A stretch of 64,000 nt of DNA from positions 1,696,143 to 1,760,142 of the forward strand of contig NC_134974.1 of assembly GCF_965638725.1 (NCBI RefSeq), given 5' to 3'. The notes under the pieces were generated by a model. That model made no database searches. It was given only the letters and a program-made list of their open reading frames with translations, and was not told where the DNA came from. Positions within the stretch are counted from its first letter, which is position 1. Each line of letters starts with the position of its first letter. Below are positions 9,990-21,421 of the stretch, piece after piece. A program made the translations under genes and the position numbers. Source of the stretch: Aptenodytes patagonicus. Taxonomy: Eukaryota; Chordata; Aves; Sphenisciformes; Spheniscidae.

Positions 9990-12900
9990 GTCTGTGGGAA
10001 ATTCCAGTATCTGAATGATTTCTTTAATTTCTGGCTCCTTCACTCAAAATACAGATAGATACTCAAGGAGTCTACTTCACAACGCAAGATTTATCTTCCA
10101 ACATTTTATATATATATTTTACAACCATACTCAAATGTAATATTTATTTTAATAGAATTGCAATACATTGTTTTCAAGAGCAAGAGAAGGTTCTTAATTT
10201 TGCTCTTGCTGAAGTCAGAGCTTCCCCCATGCTGTTCCCATCAAATGGAAACGCTGTGACCTGCTGAGACCCTCTTCATGGGTACGCAGGCCAGGCTGCG
10301 AGTTACGTTAAGGAGATCTGCAAAACTCCCAGGTGATTTCCGACTGATTATTATTTACAGCGTGACCTTGGGAGTGCAATGTTGTTTACCTGGAAACAAT
10401 TACACGCCAGGCTCCTGTCCCAGAGAGATTGCAGGTGATGTTGTAAGCCAGAACACGTAAACCTTATGCTTGCACCAGTGGCATGAGGCAACTCAAACAA
10501 GCTCATTTGCTTCTTCGCAGAAACCTGCTTCATGACATTTTTTGATGGGATCAGGCCCTAAATTAGGCACAGGGAGAAGATAGTTCCTCTATGCTGTGCT
10601 GATGGGACAATGCGGGGGAGGCTTGAACATCCAGTGCCGGTTGTTACGTGGTATTTGCCAAACATTTAGTGTTTTGGGACTGTTCTCTGGGGTTTTTTGA
10701 CTCCTTCAAATACTGGTAATAAAGGAAAAAAACACCCATAGATCTGTGCCCATTTAAAAGGGAGACAAAAAAGCATAAGATTACACTTTAAAACATTTTT
10801 TACCATTGCTGCTTTCACCCACCTGTGGGGATTTTGACCCTTTCAGCTCAATAAAAATCCAGAAAACTTTGCCCTGATATTTGTAAAACACCACAGCTCA
10901 CAAAAAGCAAAATCCTCTGAGCTCTAGACCTGTGTTTGGTGCCACAATGGGTATCTTTCACGCTGTAAAATGTTGTAAGACTGTGGCGCAGGGAACATTA
11001 CACGAGGTTTTGTCACCAGCCATATTGAAATCCATTCTAAAATTAGACAGCGTTATCATTTATTTGCATCTACTTATATTTCTAAAATCTACCACTTCAT
11101 TATTGACTTCTGTTATTTTCCCTACTTCATCTGATAGCATCAAAGGTAGCAAAAGAATTCAGAAAGCTCAAACAGCTTCCAAGAGACTTCCAGAAAACCA
11201 ATTAGAGTTTGGAGCATTCAAAAACTTCTTGTCTATTCAACTAACTGACCAAAAACCACCCGAAAATTTCAGTCCTGTCCCCCTCAAAAAGAAAAGAAAA
11301 TAGAAAACACTTTTAAAAGTACATTTCTTATTCACTGTCCCACCTGGCTGGTTCTTTGAGGCTTGTATCAAAAAGCACTCCACAAACTTAGATATTAACC
11401 GAGCTAGATGATATAATAATATAATAGACCCAGGGGAGAAGGAAGATGCTCTTGCATCCAGAGCTTGAACACGAGGAGCTGGGGCTGCATCCCACTGCCT
11501 TTCTCTGCACACCGGAGCGGCTGCAGCTCACCTCCAGCATGAGGCTGGGAGCAGGCGGGAGGCCGGATTTTACACACATGCACACACATGCGCACTTGCG
11601 CATGCAGATTTCCTCCCCACTCATTGTGCAACAGGGGAGGAACGAGTCATCCTTCATGGCTGACGAACTGTGATAATGCAGGACTCTTGCCCACGTGCGT
11701 GTCGGTGCTTGCAAAAGCCGTGGCCCCTCTGCTTCGGCTGTTTGTAAACAGGCAGGCTGAACGGTAAACATGAATCTGGCTTCTTGATGAAAGTCACTAA
11801 CTGGCGCCTCTGGATAGAAACTAAAGAAAAGGTTTTAGAGATAGCAAGTGGGAGCCACCCCTCAGCTTCTGATGTTCAGTCAATCTCTGCCCAACAAAAC
11901 TTTGTGACTCCCATGTTTGCAGAGGGAGTTAAGATGCAAAATGAGTAAAAACACAGAGTGAGCCCTGCTGAAATTGCACTGTCAAGCTGCTAAAAGGAGG
12001 GAAAAGGAAAAAACGGGGCTGTTGCAAAGCCATGGTTGCACAGCTCATTGAACCAGTGCCAGGCGAGCGCCCCAGGGTTGCAGCAGTCTGCTGCTTTGCA
12101 CCCAGGGTGCACCCATCCCGCCCCAGGGAAGAGCTGTGTGAGCTCAAGATGCGTGGTGAGCTCGGGTACGTGGTCTCTGAGCCAGCACTTTACTCACAGC
12201 TTACTCATGAATGCAAGGTTTGCCCAAGCGGCTTCTGTAGGCACGCATTTCCCATCACAGACAATGGCTGCTTCAGAGGCAGGCAAAGAAAAAAAAATTA
12301 AAATATTAGAAAAACAGAAATTGTAAAAGAGCAATTCTGTTTGGGGCTTTTTGGTATTGGTCAGGAAAAATGTCAGCAATGAAAATTAGTGGTAACTATG
12401 TCAATATCAGTGAAACAGCTATAAAATCAGACATGATGGACGCAGGTAGAGAAGCCACACTACATTTTTGGGGTATTCAGACGTGTAAGCCAAGACTTCC
12501 AAAAGTGGCCTGTACCGCTACCTGGCTTTGACAGGTCACTTTCCAGTCATAGCCCTTGGAGCCTGCCTCAGTGGTCACAGACTTCATTACCCTGGTTTTA
12601 TTGCTCTGGGAAATGACACAGTCAGAGAGAGGAGATCGAGAGAGGACCCTCGGCTGCTAAGCTTCTGGCACCTGCAGGTGTCTTACAGGGTGAAGACAAC
12701 TTTAAAGATGTTTTCAGAGGACGTGTGATGAGGATATTCTAAAAACTTGCCATTTTTTATAGCGAGGACCTGAAAGCGGTGGTTCTTGTCCACTGCGCAA
12801 GACCCCAGGCCTGCCAAGAGCAGTTAGAGGTGACCGGGCATTGTGACCTCTCCTCCCTGCCGGACTTTGGGTGAGAGGTTTCAGGAGGATAGAAACCCAA

Positions 12901-13190
12901 AAAAGCGCCACCTTTGCCATCCATTTTGCAATATAAAACTCATCCTGGCATGACGGTGAGACAGTCGAGCCACCCACACGGTTTTCACTCTTCGTGCATT
13001 ACAACCTGCGTAGGGCAGGGTGGCAATTAAAGCTGTGTAACACAAGGAAGACAATCTACTGTATGACAAGTCAATCAAAGAAACCAGGTTGAATAAGCTT
13101 TTGAAGGTGGTGGATAATTAGAGGTGTGGCTGTTTTGTAAATACGTTGGTCATTTTTCCCCAGGGGTTTATTGCATTTTCAGGAAGAGAG
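9990..13190. other. Intergenic, no gene seen
   Basis: About 3.2 kb, AT-rich in its first third. Short alternating CACACATG tracts near 11570-11600. No EDC-type frame or promoter recognised. Confidence 0.55.
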
Positions 13191-13200
13191 TTAGGAACCG

Positions 13201-13273
13201 TATAAAAGTTCTCGGATGGGAGAGCAGTTCATTCGCTTAGCTCCTCTCCTTCTTCAGAGCCTTCACAGCCAAG
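13201..13273 (+). promoter_or_regulatory. TATA box and exon 1 of the loricrin-like Cys/Gln gene
   Basis: TATAAAA at 13201-13207, a leader with TTCATTCGCT as in other genes here, and the donor GTAAGG directly after 13273. No perfect AP-1 consensus in the preceding 150 bases. Confidence 0.75.
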
Positions 13274-14508
13274 GTAAGGTGCTACTACACCGCTAACATT
13301 TCATTCCTATGAAAGTTTGCTGAGCTGAGCTGAGCTATGGTCTTACAAAGACGGGTCTGTCTGCAGGTGCTGGGATTGTTGAGAGCCAAGTTCTTGCCTC
13401 AGTGGCTGGGGTAATTTTGCGCTATCAAAATTGGTCTCAAGACTGCCTATGCTAAGAAGCAAAATTTATTGTTCTTATCACATGTAGATATATTTGGATT
13501 ACTTCAGTGCTCAGGATTCCTAGTTTCCAAAGGACATAAAGGAAATTAAAAAAGTAAAGAATGGCATTTGGGAATGAATGGGAGACAGCAGGCTGATCTT
13601 TCGTAAGAAACCTTGGGTTTAAGCTGGGAATTTTAATTGCACTTATGAGCCTGACTCCTTTACTAAGCTCCTTTGGAAAATACAAGTCTTCAGGAGCTGA
13701 AGGTTTTAAGCTGTCCTTGAAGAAATTTAGGAAAGAACTGAGAAAGCAGATTTAAACTATGAGAGGAAGGCATAGCATGAACAGCCTTCAGCTCAGCTGG
13801 CTGCATCCTGGATGCCTTCTGCCTCCTGCCTCCTTGAAATCTCATCTCTCCTCAGAAAGGGGTTTAGATGTGCACATAGGATTTTCCTCATGCCTCAGGA
13901 AATTGGGCACTGGCCAGCCAAGCATCCGCAGGGCATGGAGGGAGCAGAGGACACGAGGAGGGAGGAAGGCACAGGAGTCTCGTCATTTTGAGCACCTGGC
14001 TTTGAAAGTGTATTTCGCTGAGGCTCTAATAGCACCGGTCCTGGCTGTAAATTCACCGGCTGTGCCAAGGCCCCTCTAGGCTGCAAGTTTTTCAGACCCT
14101 TGCCAAGATGCCTCTTGCCAGTGCAGCATAAACTGGCAGCCCACAGTGCATCTGCTTCTCCGTTACACGGCCCTGAGATAATCCCAAGGTGTCTTGCACG
14201 AGTGCTCGTGAGATGCAGCAAGGGAGAGCAGGGAAATGGCTCACAGAGCCCAGCAGAAATGGAGATCAGGGCTGCTGCGGGGGCTTGTGAGGGCGTTCAG
14301 ATGGTGCGGGCTGATCCGGCACTGCGGGAACGAAGCCCCAAGCCAGGAAAATGGGACGGGCAGACAGGCAAATCCTGCCGAGCCCCGGCAGGCTCATAAA
14401 CACATCAAGGAAATCTGAACCCAAAGCAGAGTGGGGAAAGAACACTGCCCTTCGTGCATCTAATGACAAAGGTCTCTCCTTCCCAGAGTTCACCTCACCA
14501 ACTGAAAA

Positions 14509-14769
14509 ATGTGCTCCCGTGGAGACAGAGGCTGCCACAGCACCGAGAGCTCCTCCTGCCACAGCGGAGGCTCCTCCTGCCACGACAACGAGAGGTCCTG
14601 CCATGGCTCCGAGGAGGTCATCTGCCACGAAGTGAGCGCCGTGCAGGATGTGACGCCGGTGGTGGTCCTCCCTCCCCAGTGCCCCGGGCAGGTGCCAGTG
14701 GTCCCAGCTCCCTGCCAGCAGCAGCAGATCAAGCAGCCAGTGCAGTGGCCCCCACAGCAACAGAAGTGA
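14509..14769 (+). CDS. Short loricrin-like Cys/Gln-rich EDC protein (86 aa)
   Basis: Complete second-exon frame. The acceptor TTCCCAG ends at 14486 (1,213-bp intron), ATG is 22 bases further, stop TGA at 14767-14769, ATTAAA at 15010. Residues 1-36 are a Cys/His/Ser head starting MCSRGDRGCH with repeated SSCH steps, as in loricrin. Residues 43-65 form a Val/Pro-rich middle. The tail (66-86) is Gln-rich with KQPVQWPPQQQK, resembling the His/Trp-Pro end of loricrin (HWPSSHQK). It looks like a loricrin without the Gly repeat body. Gln and Lys at the end suggest a transglutaminase substrate (inference). I do not assign it a published EDC name. Confidence 0.85.
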   Translation: MCSRGDRGCHSTESSSCHSGGSSCHDNERSCHGSEEVICHEVSAVQDVTPVVVLPPQCPGQVPVVPAPCQQQQIKQPVQWPPQQQK

Positions 14770-15009
14770 AGGGGCAAGGACGAGCCGACAGTCAGCACAC
14801 ACCGTGGGACTGCGCCACTCCTCTCTCCTCCGCAAGATGCAGCCCTGAGCTTGGGCAGGTCCTGCCCCTTCCCTCCAGCACATATTACCTCTCCCCACTC
14901 CTGATAACGCAAAGTGGCATTAGCATGGCGAAACGTGATTTGCCCTCGCACGCGCAAGAATTTGAATGCATTAATTTCCTGCTTCTGTCTCCAGTAACAA
15001 AGATGTGAT

Positions 15010-15015
15010 ATTAAA
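15010..15015 (+). terminator. Variant poly(A) signal
   Basis: ATTAAA 240 bases after the stop of the Cys/Gln gene; no AATAAA is nearer. Confidence 0.5.
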
Positions 15016-15019
15016 ACCT

Positions 15020-16900
15020 AAAGCTCAAAAAACATGCTTGTGTCATAGTGTTTTTCCACCGTTACCCTCCTCCTTCTCTTTAGTACCATTCCCAAGCCCA
15101 CCTTTATTAACGAGAGCTGCTTTTCACAGCTTCCTCCACTTCTCATTGCACTTCAGTGGCAGCGATGTGTCAAAGCTCAGTTCTCCAGTCCCCACACCTT
15201 GTGCATCTGCCAGATAAATCCAGATGCTGGGTTTGGAAAAGCTGTCTGGGGTTGAAGGTGCAGGTCAGCACCTCTCGTTAATCCCAGCCCTTGGCTCTGC
15301 GACAACTGGCCCTGAGCCTCAGACCCTCACAGGCACTAAGGAGGAGCTAAAAGCGAAGCTTCGGCTTTGTAATACGTACATGGCTGGTGAGCACAAAAGC
15401 AGACTCCATCTAGGAAGTCTGAAAATCACTGATCACCGTAAACAAGAGAGTATAAGCAGAGGAAGGACTACATCGTACTTAATCTTCCTTCTGACCTGTT
15501 TTAAATAGAGAATATGGGGTTAGATATGTATTTTGTGCAAGGTCACTCTACCTTCTTTGAAAATCCCAGCAAGAGTCCATATAGCCTAGAGGAAATACAG
15601 GCTGATGCAAAATAAAACTGGGTTTAAGTCAGGCCAAGCACTGCAGCATTGACTCCCACTGTGAACTCTAGTCCTGTAAACATGCATGTCTGGAAAAGAA
15701 GAGAAAGACTGTGAAAGAAAAACATGTTCCCAGTTCCTACCAAGGTTTAAGCTAACTTTTCTCAGCAGAAACCATAAAAGTTCTGAGCTTCCCTTGTAGA
15801 TGTAGAAAAAAGGAATATCAAATGGACAGATGGCCATAAAAATCAGCAGTTGTATTTCCCATTGCACTAGATTCATTCCCAGGTTCTCCTCCAGTGTCCA
15901 CCAGCATGCAGGCAGATGGCTGCAGGAATTCATGCCTCTGTGGAATGAGAGCACTATTGTGTGTAATGCGCTAGATATATAATTAGCAAAAGGTTTGCAC
16001 TGAATCTTTGAAAAGAACAAGAAACTTATTATTAGCACTTATTTTATTATTACTGTTAATTAAAATAACAAGGAGCATAATTCCCATATGTAAGGTACAT
16101 GATTGCAGGTGCAAGGAATGAACGTCAGGGTCAGAGACGTGCAGCTCTGACTGTGCATGAAGGCATTGCGTAGTGCCACTGACGGTCCCTGTCCCCCCAG
16201 ACACCCAGGTACCCCTCTGCCAGTGCCAAACCCATCCTGTGCCAAACAAGAGGTTGACACCAAGCCAGACTGGAGGCTCCAAGCTGGGTTTGAGTCTGAC
16301 TGAAAGTGTCTGGGGAAGGGGAGATAAAATCTCCTACCTTAATTCTTTCGAAGCAGTCCAAGCTTTCACCTACGCTCTTGCTCTCAGCTAAGCTGAAGCA
16401 CTGCAGCTTGTGTCATTCATTTAAGGAGAGACTTAGGAAGAGCCTGAGGAATAGAGACAGCAAATCTCTCCTCAGATGGAGTTTTGTTATCTCAGCACAC
16501 ATGCCTGGGAAGTGAAGCAGGAATGCGAAATGCATAAATTCAGCAGGAATTTGTCCCCACCTTCCCCCTGCCATGAAGGCCACAGCAGCAACGATGCCTG
16601 TGCTGAGGGCAACCTCTGCAGAGGACATTTTCTGGACAGTGCCTCAATCAAGTCAGCAGGAGAAGAGCAGGCAAGAAACAGACTGCAAAAAGCGTGATAA
16701 ACCCAAGGCAAACATCACAAAAGTGAGAGGCAAGGGGGCCCAGCATGCAGAGCACATTTCTCAGCACTAAACGAGTGTCGGGCAAGTGTTGGGCTCCTAC
16801 ACAGCACTTCTGGCTGTCCCATTGTGGTTGCATACAGCGATGCTGCAACACGAGAGTCCCAGACCACACCAGGCTGAGGGTCCCACACAACCTGGTCTCC
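15020..16900. other. Intergenic, contains the 3' flank of the minus-strand gene
   Basis: No gene seen. A minus-strand AATAAA (TTTATT at 16043-16048) could serve the EDWM-like gene but lies about 855 bases beyond its stop, so the assignment is weak. Confidence 0.5.
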
Positions 16901-16902
16901 CG

Positions 16903-17226
16903 TTAATTGCAGCACCCCCTGTAACACCCCTCCGAGCATACCCCATAGCTGTGGCATGCCCCACACACCTCGTAGCTGCTCACCAGCTCCCCACCACAAG
17001 CAGAAGACCTGCTTCCCTGGCACGGTGCTGGCTCAGAGCAGACTGAGCAGCGGTAGCCATAGTGCCGATAGTCGTGGCCGCCACGGCATGAGTCTCTGCC
17101 ACTGGCACAGCCAGGGCTGTAGGCATAGAGGAGGGGTGTGCGCCGGGTGTCCAACCAGGAGTCTGCAGGATCATACCATGTTGAGTTCAGGTTGAAGAAG
17201 GATTCCCTCCCAGAAAAGCATGCCAT
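16903..17226 (-). CDS. EDWM-like WYDP-motif protein, short copy (107 aa)
   Basis: The only gene on the minus strand. The acceptor TCCTTTAG ends at 17246 and ATG is at 17226-17224; stop TAA at 16905-16903. The protein starts MACFSGRESFFNLNSTWYDP and continues with SWLDTRRTP and HDYRHYGYR, matching residue for residue much of the first 60 positions of the EDWM gene at 50057. Its second half has Cys-rich steps (GACHSYGVCSEG) corresponding to one copy of the EDWM repeat. It ends there, without the Cys/Pro/Gln/Lys tail of the larger paralogue. Exon 1 and TATA are present, so it may be expressed; it is best read as an inverted, shortened duplicate. Confidence 0.8.
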   Translation of the reverse strand: MACFSGRESFFNLNSTWYDPADSWLDTRRTPLLYAYSPGCASGRDSCRGGHDYRHYGYRCSVCSEPAPCQGSRSSACGGELVSSYEVCGACHSYGVCSEGCYRGCCN

Positions 17227-17680
17227 TTTGGGCAGTGGAGTACACCTAAAGGAAAGGTAGCTCAGTGATGGAAGCAAGACAATATCTTTTTATGCAATTT
17301 TTTTATCTACTGCACTTCAAGATAAGCAGGGCCAACCAGAAATAGAAGACTTACTACAGCAAATTTGGACTTTTTTTTTTCCCCTGTTTTATCATTGTGT
17401 ATAAGATATCTTCTGTATGACGTATTAGATACTGTGATATTTTTCATGCAAGTGAAATATTTATTCCAAAAACCTAATTTTTATTGTTATTTTCAATAAT
17501 TAGATGTCATTTATCAATTAAATACAATAAATATTCCATAGAAAGTATCTCTCTCTCGCACTATTTACAATAAACAAGCAGTTTGGTTTTAGGCAGAGCC
17601 AAGTCAAGTGGGTAAACACAGAGCTACAGTCTACAAATAAGTTTCCATAAATGTTCCAGATCATCAGTCAAATCACGTAC

Positions 17681-17758
17681 CTTAGTCGACAACAGGGGAG
17701 AGACAGGAGAAGAAAAGTCAAACTGAAGGGAATGGCCTGAAACAGGGGAACTTTATAG
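17681..17758 (-). promoter_or_regulatory. Minus-strand TATA box and exon 1 of the EDWM-like gene
   Basis: On the minus strand CTATAAAG (17752-17758 on the plus strand), then a leader ending GACTAAG at 17681 before the donor GTACGTG. The intron to the acceptor is 435 bp, close to that of EDWM at 49605 (431 bp). Confidence 0.7.
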
Positions 17759-17759
17759 A

Positions 17760-19190
17760 GCTGGAGGCTTCAGCAGTGAGACACCCCTGGAGAATGGGGC
17801 TTTGCTCCCCCCTGACCACAGCCTGGTTTGTTTGCTGCCCTTGGTTCCCCGTATTTACATCTGACACACTTTTTTCATTTTTACCATCTCTCTTTCATAT
17901 GACAATCAAAGATTTCTAAAGGCGCTGTCTAACTACAGCCTAAATAAAACTTTGCAGCAAAGTATTTATAGGTTTGTTCTGTACATTGTGATACTGAAGC
18001 ACAGATCTGAATGGACCTGTTTGAGGGATCCCTGTGAGTCAGTAGAGCATCACCCAAAATCAATTGTGCCTGACGTCTAATCCACAATCCATCCCAGTGT
18101 TGACACATTCTTGCCTTTTATGGGACAAGAAAATGTAATTGCTGCGTTAGATGGGAATGACCTGTACGTAGTCACAGAAAGGAAGACCGAAGTTCATCTG
18201 TGATTCACGGGAAAATCCAGGCTCAGAAGCATCTACCTCTACCACATTACGCTGTTTTGTTTATTTTTTCTTGAGCTACAGCCCTGTCTAATGCATATTT
18301 CCATAAGAGCTGCAGAGATGCCATGGCTGAGTACTGAAAGCAGGACAGCAATACTTAGCGCTCTGTCCCAGCTAATAGTCCAAATATCATCTTCAACATT
18401 ATTGTGAAATTAAAGATTTCACCTTACTATGGAGGGAGGCACATGGCCCACCTTCTCACAACGTCAACTGCTAAAAATTTCTAGAAAGTAAACTAAAGAC
18501 AGGTTTTATTTAAAATCCTGGGAAAAGAATTAGAAGTACATTAAAGAAGGACAGAGGAAAAGAGGAACAAAGAATAACTGCACCTCTGGGAGTGCGAGCA
18601 GGACTTAGGCTGGTGGGTTCACCTCAAACCATTCTGCTCTGGGATTTGATGTCACTACCATCAACACCATATTGCAGAATGAGACTAAAACACCATCTAT
18701 AACAAGAATAAAAGAAATCCTTGATAGGACACACCATGCAGACAGGTTGAAATTATCAGTGAAGGACATCTTTGGGCTAATGCCGAATGTCTCTTTAAAA
18801 TACCCAGTACCATTGGGTAATTCAGCTAGAGTATTCCTGCGCTAAATATAATCCGCATGAGTTAACATTAGTAAACATTTTTCTTTCACATGGAGGTGTT
18901 GATCATATTTAGCTCTTGGTCCATGTGACATCCCGGAACAGCTTGAGGAATTGGTACTTCTGAATTACAAACGTCTCTTCCGCTTGATACTTGTTGTCCA
19001 TGACCAGATGCATTAGTTTCTTAGGTATTGGCGTCACTTTGCGTGAAATACCTTCCAATCTCTTTCATAGGGAGGTGAGGGAATTAGAGTGCTATTAATA
19101 ACCTATGGGACAATTACAGTGCTAAAAGCACAGTGCATCAAAGGGAAAATGTCGGAAGCTGAATACAGCGGATAGAAATGGGCTGGGATA
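17760..19190. other. Intergenic between divergent genes, no gene seen
   Basis: About 1.4 kb between the minus-strand EDWM-like promoter and the first Cys-Pro-Val gene promoter. AT-rich, with no recognisable repeat. Confidence 0.55.
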
Positions 19191-19205
19191 TGTAATTAGG
19201 TTACA

Positions 19206-19325
19206 CTTGCCAAGAGATGTCTCATGTCCCAGATAACCCTTTGGAAGAGTATAAAAGGTCTCTCATCCCCGTTTCCTTCATTCGCTTCTCTGCTTCTATA
19301 CACCTTCCTTCCTGTTGCTGAAGGG
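19206..19325 (+). promoter_or_regulatory. Promoter and exon 1, first Cys-Pro-Val gene
   Basis: TTGCCAAGAGATGTCTCATG, then TATAAAA at 19250-19256, a TTCATTCGCT leader and the donor GTAAGT after 19325. The block TTGCMAAGAG...CTTTGGA...TATAAAAG recurs before the other two Cys-Pro-Val genes. Confidence 0.82.
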
Positions 19326-19903
19326 GTAAGTGCAATTTTTCTATTTCTCTTGAGTTTCTTTATGAAACCAGCTGCTTTCATACAAGCTTTGGTAGAGTTG
19401 GAGTATGATACTCACTCCTCACCTCTGGACCTCGGTCATGCCAGAGACCAAGTTCTTGTTACCCAAAAGCTGTTTTATTAACACAAATGACAAGTGGGAT
19501 ATAGACTTAGCAGGCAGAGGCTCAAGCCGAACCAAAACAGCAGAAAGATTGGAAAATACAGAGAGAGGACAGTCAGAGGACTTAATGGAAAAGACACTTC
19601 GAAGTGTTTGAGTAGAAGGCACTGGAGGGTCCGGGGCTGCATATGGGCAATTTTGAGTAATTTTCCTCTGAAAAGCAAATTGCATCTGTAAAAGGTCATG
19701 TTTTTAGTGGGGGATATAAATCATCTCCCAATAGCTAATCAGCATTGAAATCGCTTTCTTATCCCTGAAGAACTAGACATTAAGAAGAAAATAGGGAATT
19801 CCAGAGCAAATTAGAGAATGCAGGTATGCTCACGTACATTGGGGCCGCTGTACTAGCATGACCATTTCTCTCTTCCCTACAGCTTTGCCGATACTCCAGA
19901 AAG

Positions 19904-20158
19904 ATGTGCTCTCGCAGGTCCTGCCACAGCCATGAAACCTCCTGCCACGACTCGGGGCCCTCCTGCCATTACACCATCCAGAGGCAGCCTGTGCAGAAGT
20001 ACAACTACGTGACGCCCTGCAGCCCCCCTGTGCAGCCCTGCTGCCCCCCCGTGCAGCCCTACTGCCCCCCCGTGCAGCGCTACTGCCCCCCAGCCCCCTA
20101 CTGCCCCCAGTACACCAAGAACATCTGCAAGCTGCCGCCGACATACCCCAAGTACTAG
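19904..20158 (+). CDS. Cys-Pro-Val repeat EDC protein, 84 aa
   Basis: Exon 2 starts at 19883 after CCCTACAG (557-bp intron); ATG 21 bases later, stop TAG at 20156-20158, AATAAA at 20445. The head MCSRRSCHSHETSCH is the Cys/His module shared with loricrins. The middle (about 39-66) has heptads of the type CPPVQPY/CPPVQPC, and the tail is CPQYTKNICKLPPTYPKY. The alternating Tyr and Cys, with no long hydrophobic stretch, indicate a disulfide-linked cornification protein. It is the shortest of three paralogues and has the fewest heptads. The bird EDC name EDPCV (Pro-Cys-Val-rich) may apply, but I am not certain of it. Confidence 0.88.
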   Translation: MCSRRSCHSHETSCHDSGPSCHYTIQRQPVQKYNYVTPCSPPVQPCCPPVQPYCPPVQRYCPPAPYCPQYTKNICKLPPTYPKY

Positions 20159-20444
20159 CAGCAGGATCCAGCCCCGGCACCCAGACCCACCGGCTCGCTC
20201 CTCCCTTGGATGCTCTCAATGCCTAAAGTTTGAATCACTGGATCTCTTTTCCCATTTTTGGTTTGCGTGAATCCTTGAATATCTCATCTCTGATTAGAAT
20301 TTTCTTCAAAATATAAATCTGATGTATTTTAATTTATTTAGCATGCAAGATCCAGCTTATGTTCTTTTCCAAAAGGCTGGGAATGATTTCTGCTGGTAGT
20401 GGTTTACATGTGATATGTCAACCTCCAAAACCTGTAGATGAGAC

Positions 20445-20450
20445 AATAAA
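20445..20450 (+). terminator. Poly(A) signal, first Cys-Pro-Val gene
   Basis: AATAAA in the context GACAATAAAATTTC, 287 bases after the stop. Confidence 0.75.
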
Positions 20451-20454
20451 ATTT

Positions 20455-21421
20455 CATTTCCAAAAATAGAAGTTGTTTATGATTTGTTTATTCTTTGACC
20501 TCTTTACTTGAGAATTATCTTTACCTCTGACTTCTTAGTCACCGCTTCTCATTCTTTTCTTCTCAAACTTATCACAAAATGCCCACATCCTAAAGTTGCA
20601 AAATGAATGAAAGCCAGTCATTCCCGATGCATTTCTGTGGGAGATGAATGCATTTATGGACAGCACACAGGGAGCTCATCTGTACCATATTTAGCCTAGG
20701 ACTGTCTTTCCCAGTTTCCTACTTCAGCAGCACCTAATACTTCGTTTGTCACTCTGACTCAGAATTACAAATGTTTTGAGGTGTCTAATAAATGCAAATA
20801 GGCTCCTGGAGGGCTTCTCTAACCCTCCTTCTTTCACTGAAGTTCAAATTACTGTTTTCAATGAAAAATGCACACACTTAAAAATAAATGCTAAACCTCT
20901 CTCTGCTTTTTACAACCTAAGACTATCCTTATCTTCCCAGCCACCAGCCCATCTAGCTGAGACATCTGTTCTAGAACAGGATCGCTTGCTTCCTTCTGCC
21001 AGTGCCTGCTTCTCTGCATTGGTTTCACAAAGAGCTCGACAACTAGCTTCAGCTTAAATTATTAACTTAGAGTAACTAGAAAAGGGTGACACATATGCAC
21101 TCTACGTGACAGAAGTGACGTAAGGGCCTTCCCAAAACTTACTTTATCAACCTAGATGAAATGTTTCGACGTTACTTATAACTCGCAGTGCTGTTCAGAA
21201 CGCTGCTGGTGAGATTTTCCAAAACAAGAGCTAGCTTTAAAAGACTTTTTTAATTTTTTTTTTTTCCGAATCATGGCGTTGAAAAATAAATTAAAAAAAC
21301 ACAACCAGAACATGAAACCATGGTTTCCCAGGATGTATTTTCAAATTCAGAATGAATTAGCATCACAAAAAACTGCTTGCAGAGTAGCAAATTTTTTTTT
21401 CCCAAAATTTGACATGAAAAC
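20455..21421. other. Intergenic, no gene seen
   Basis: AT-rich sequence between the first Cys-Pro-Val gene and the CR1 tail; only short frames without family features. Confidence 0.55.
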
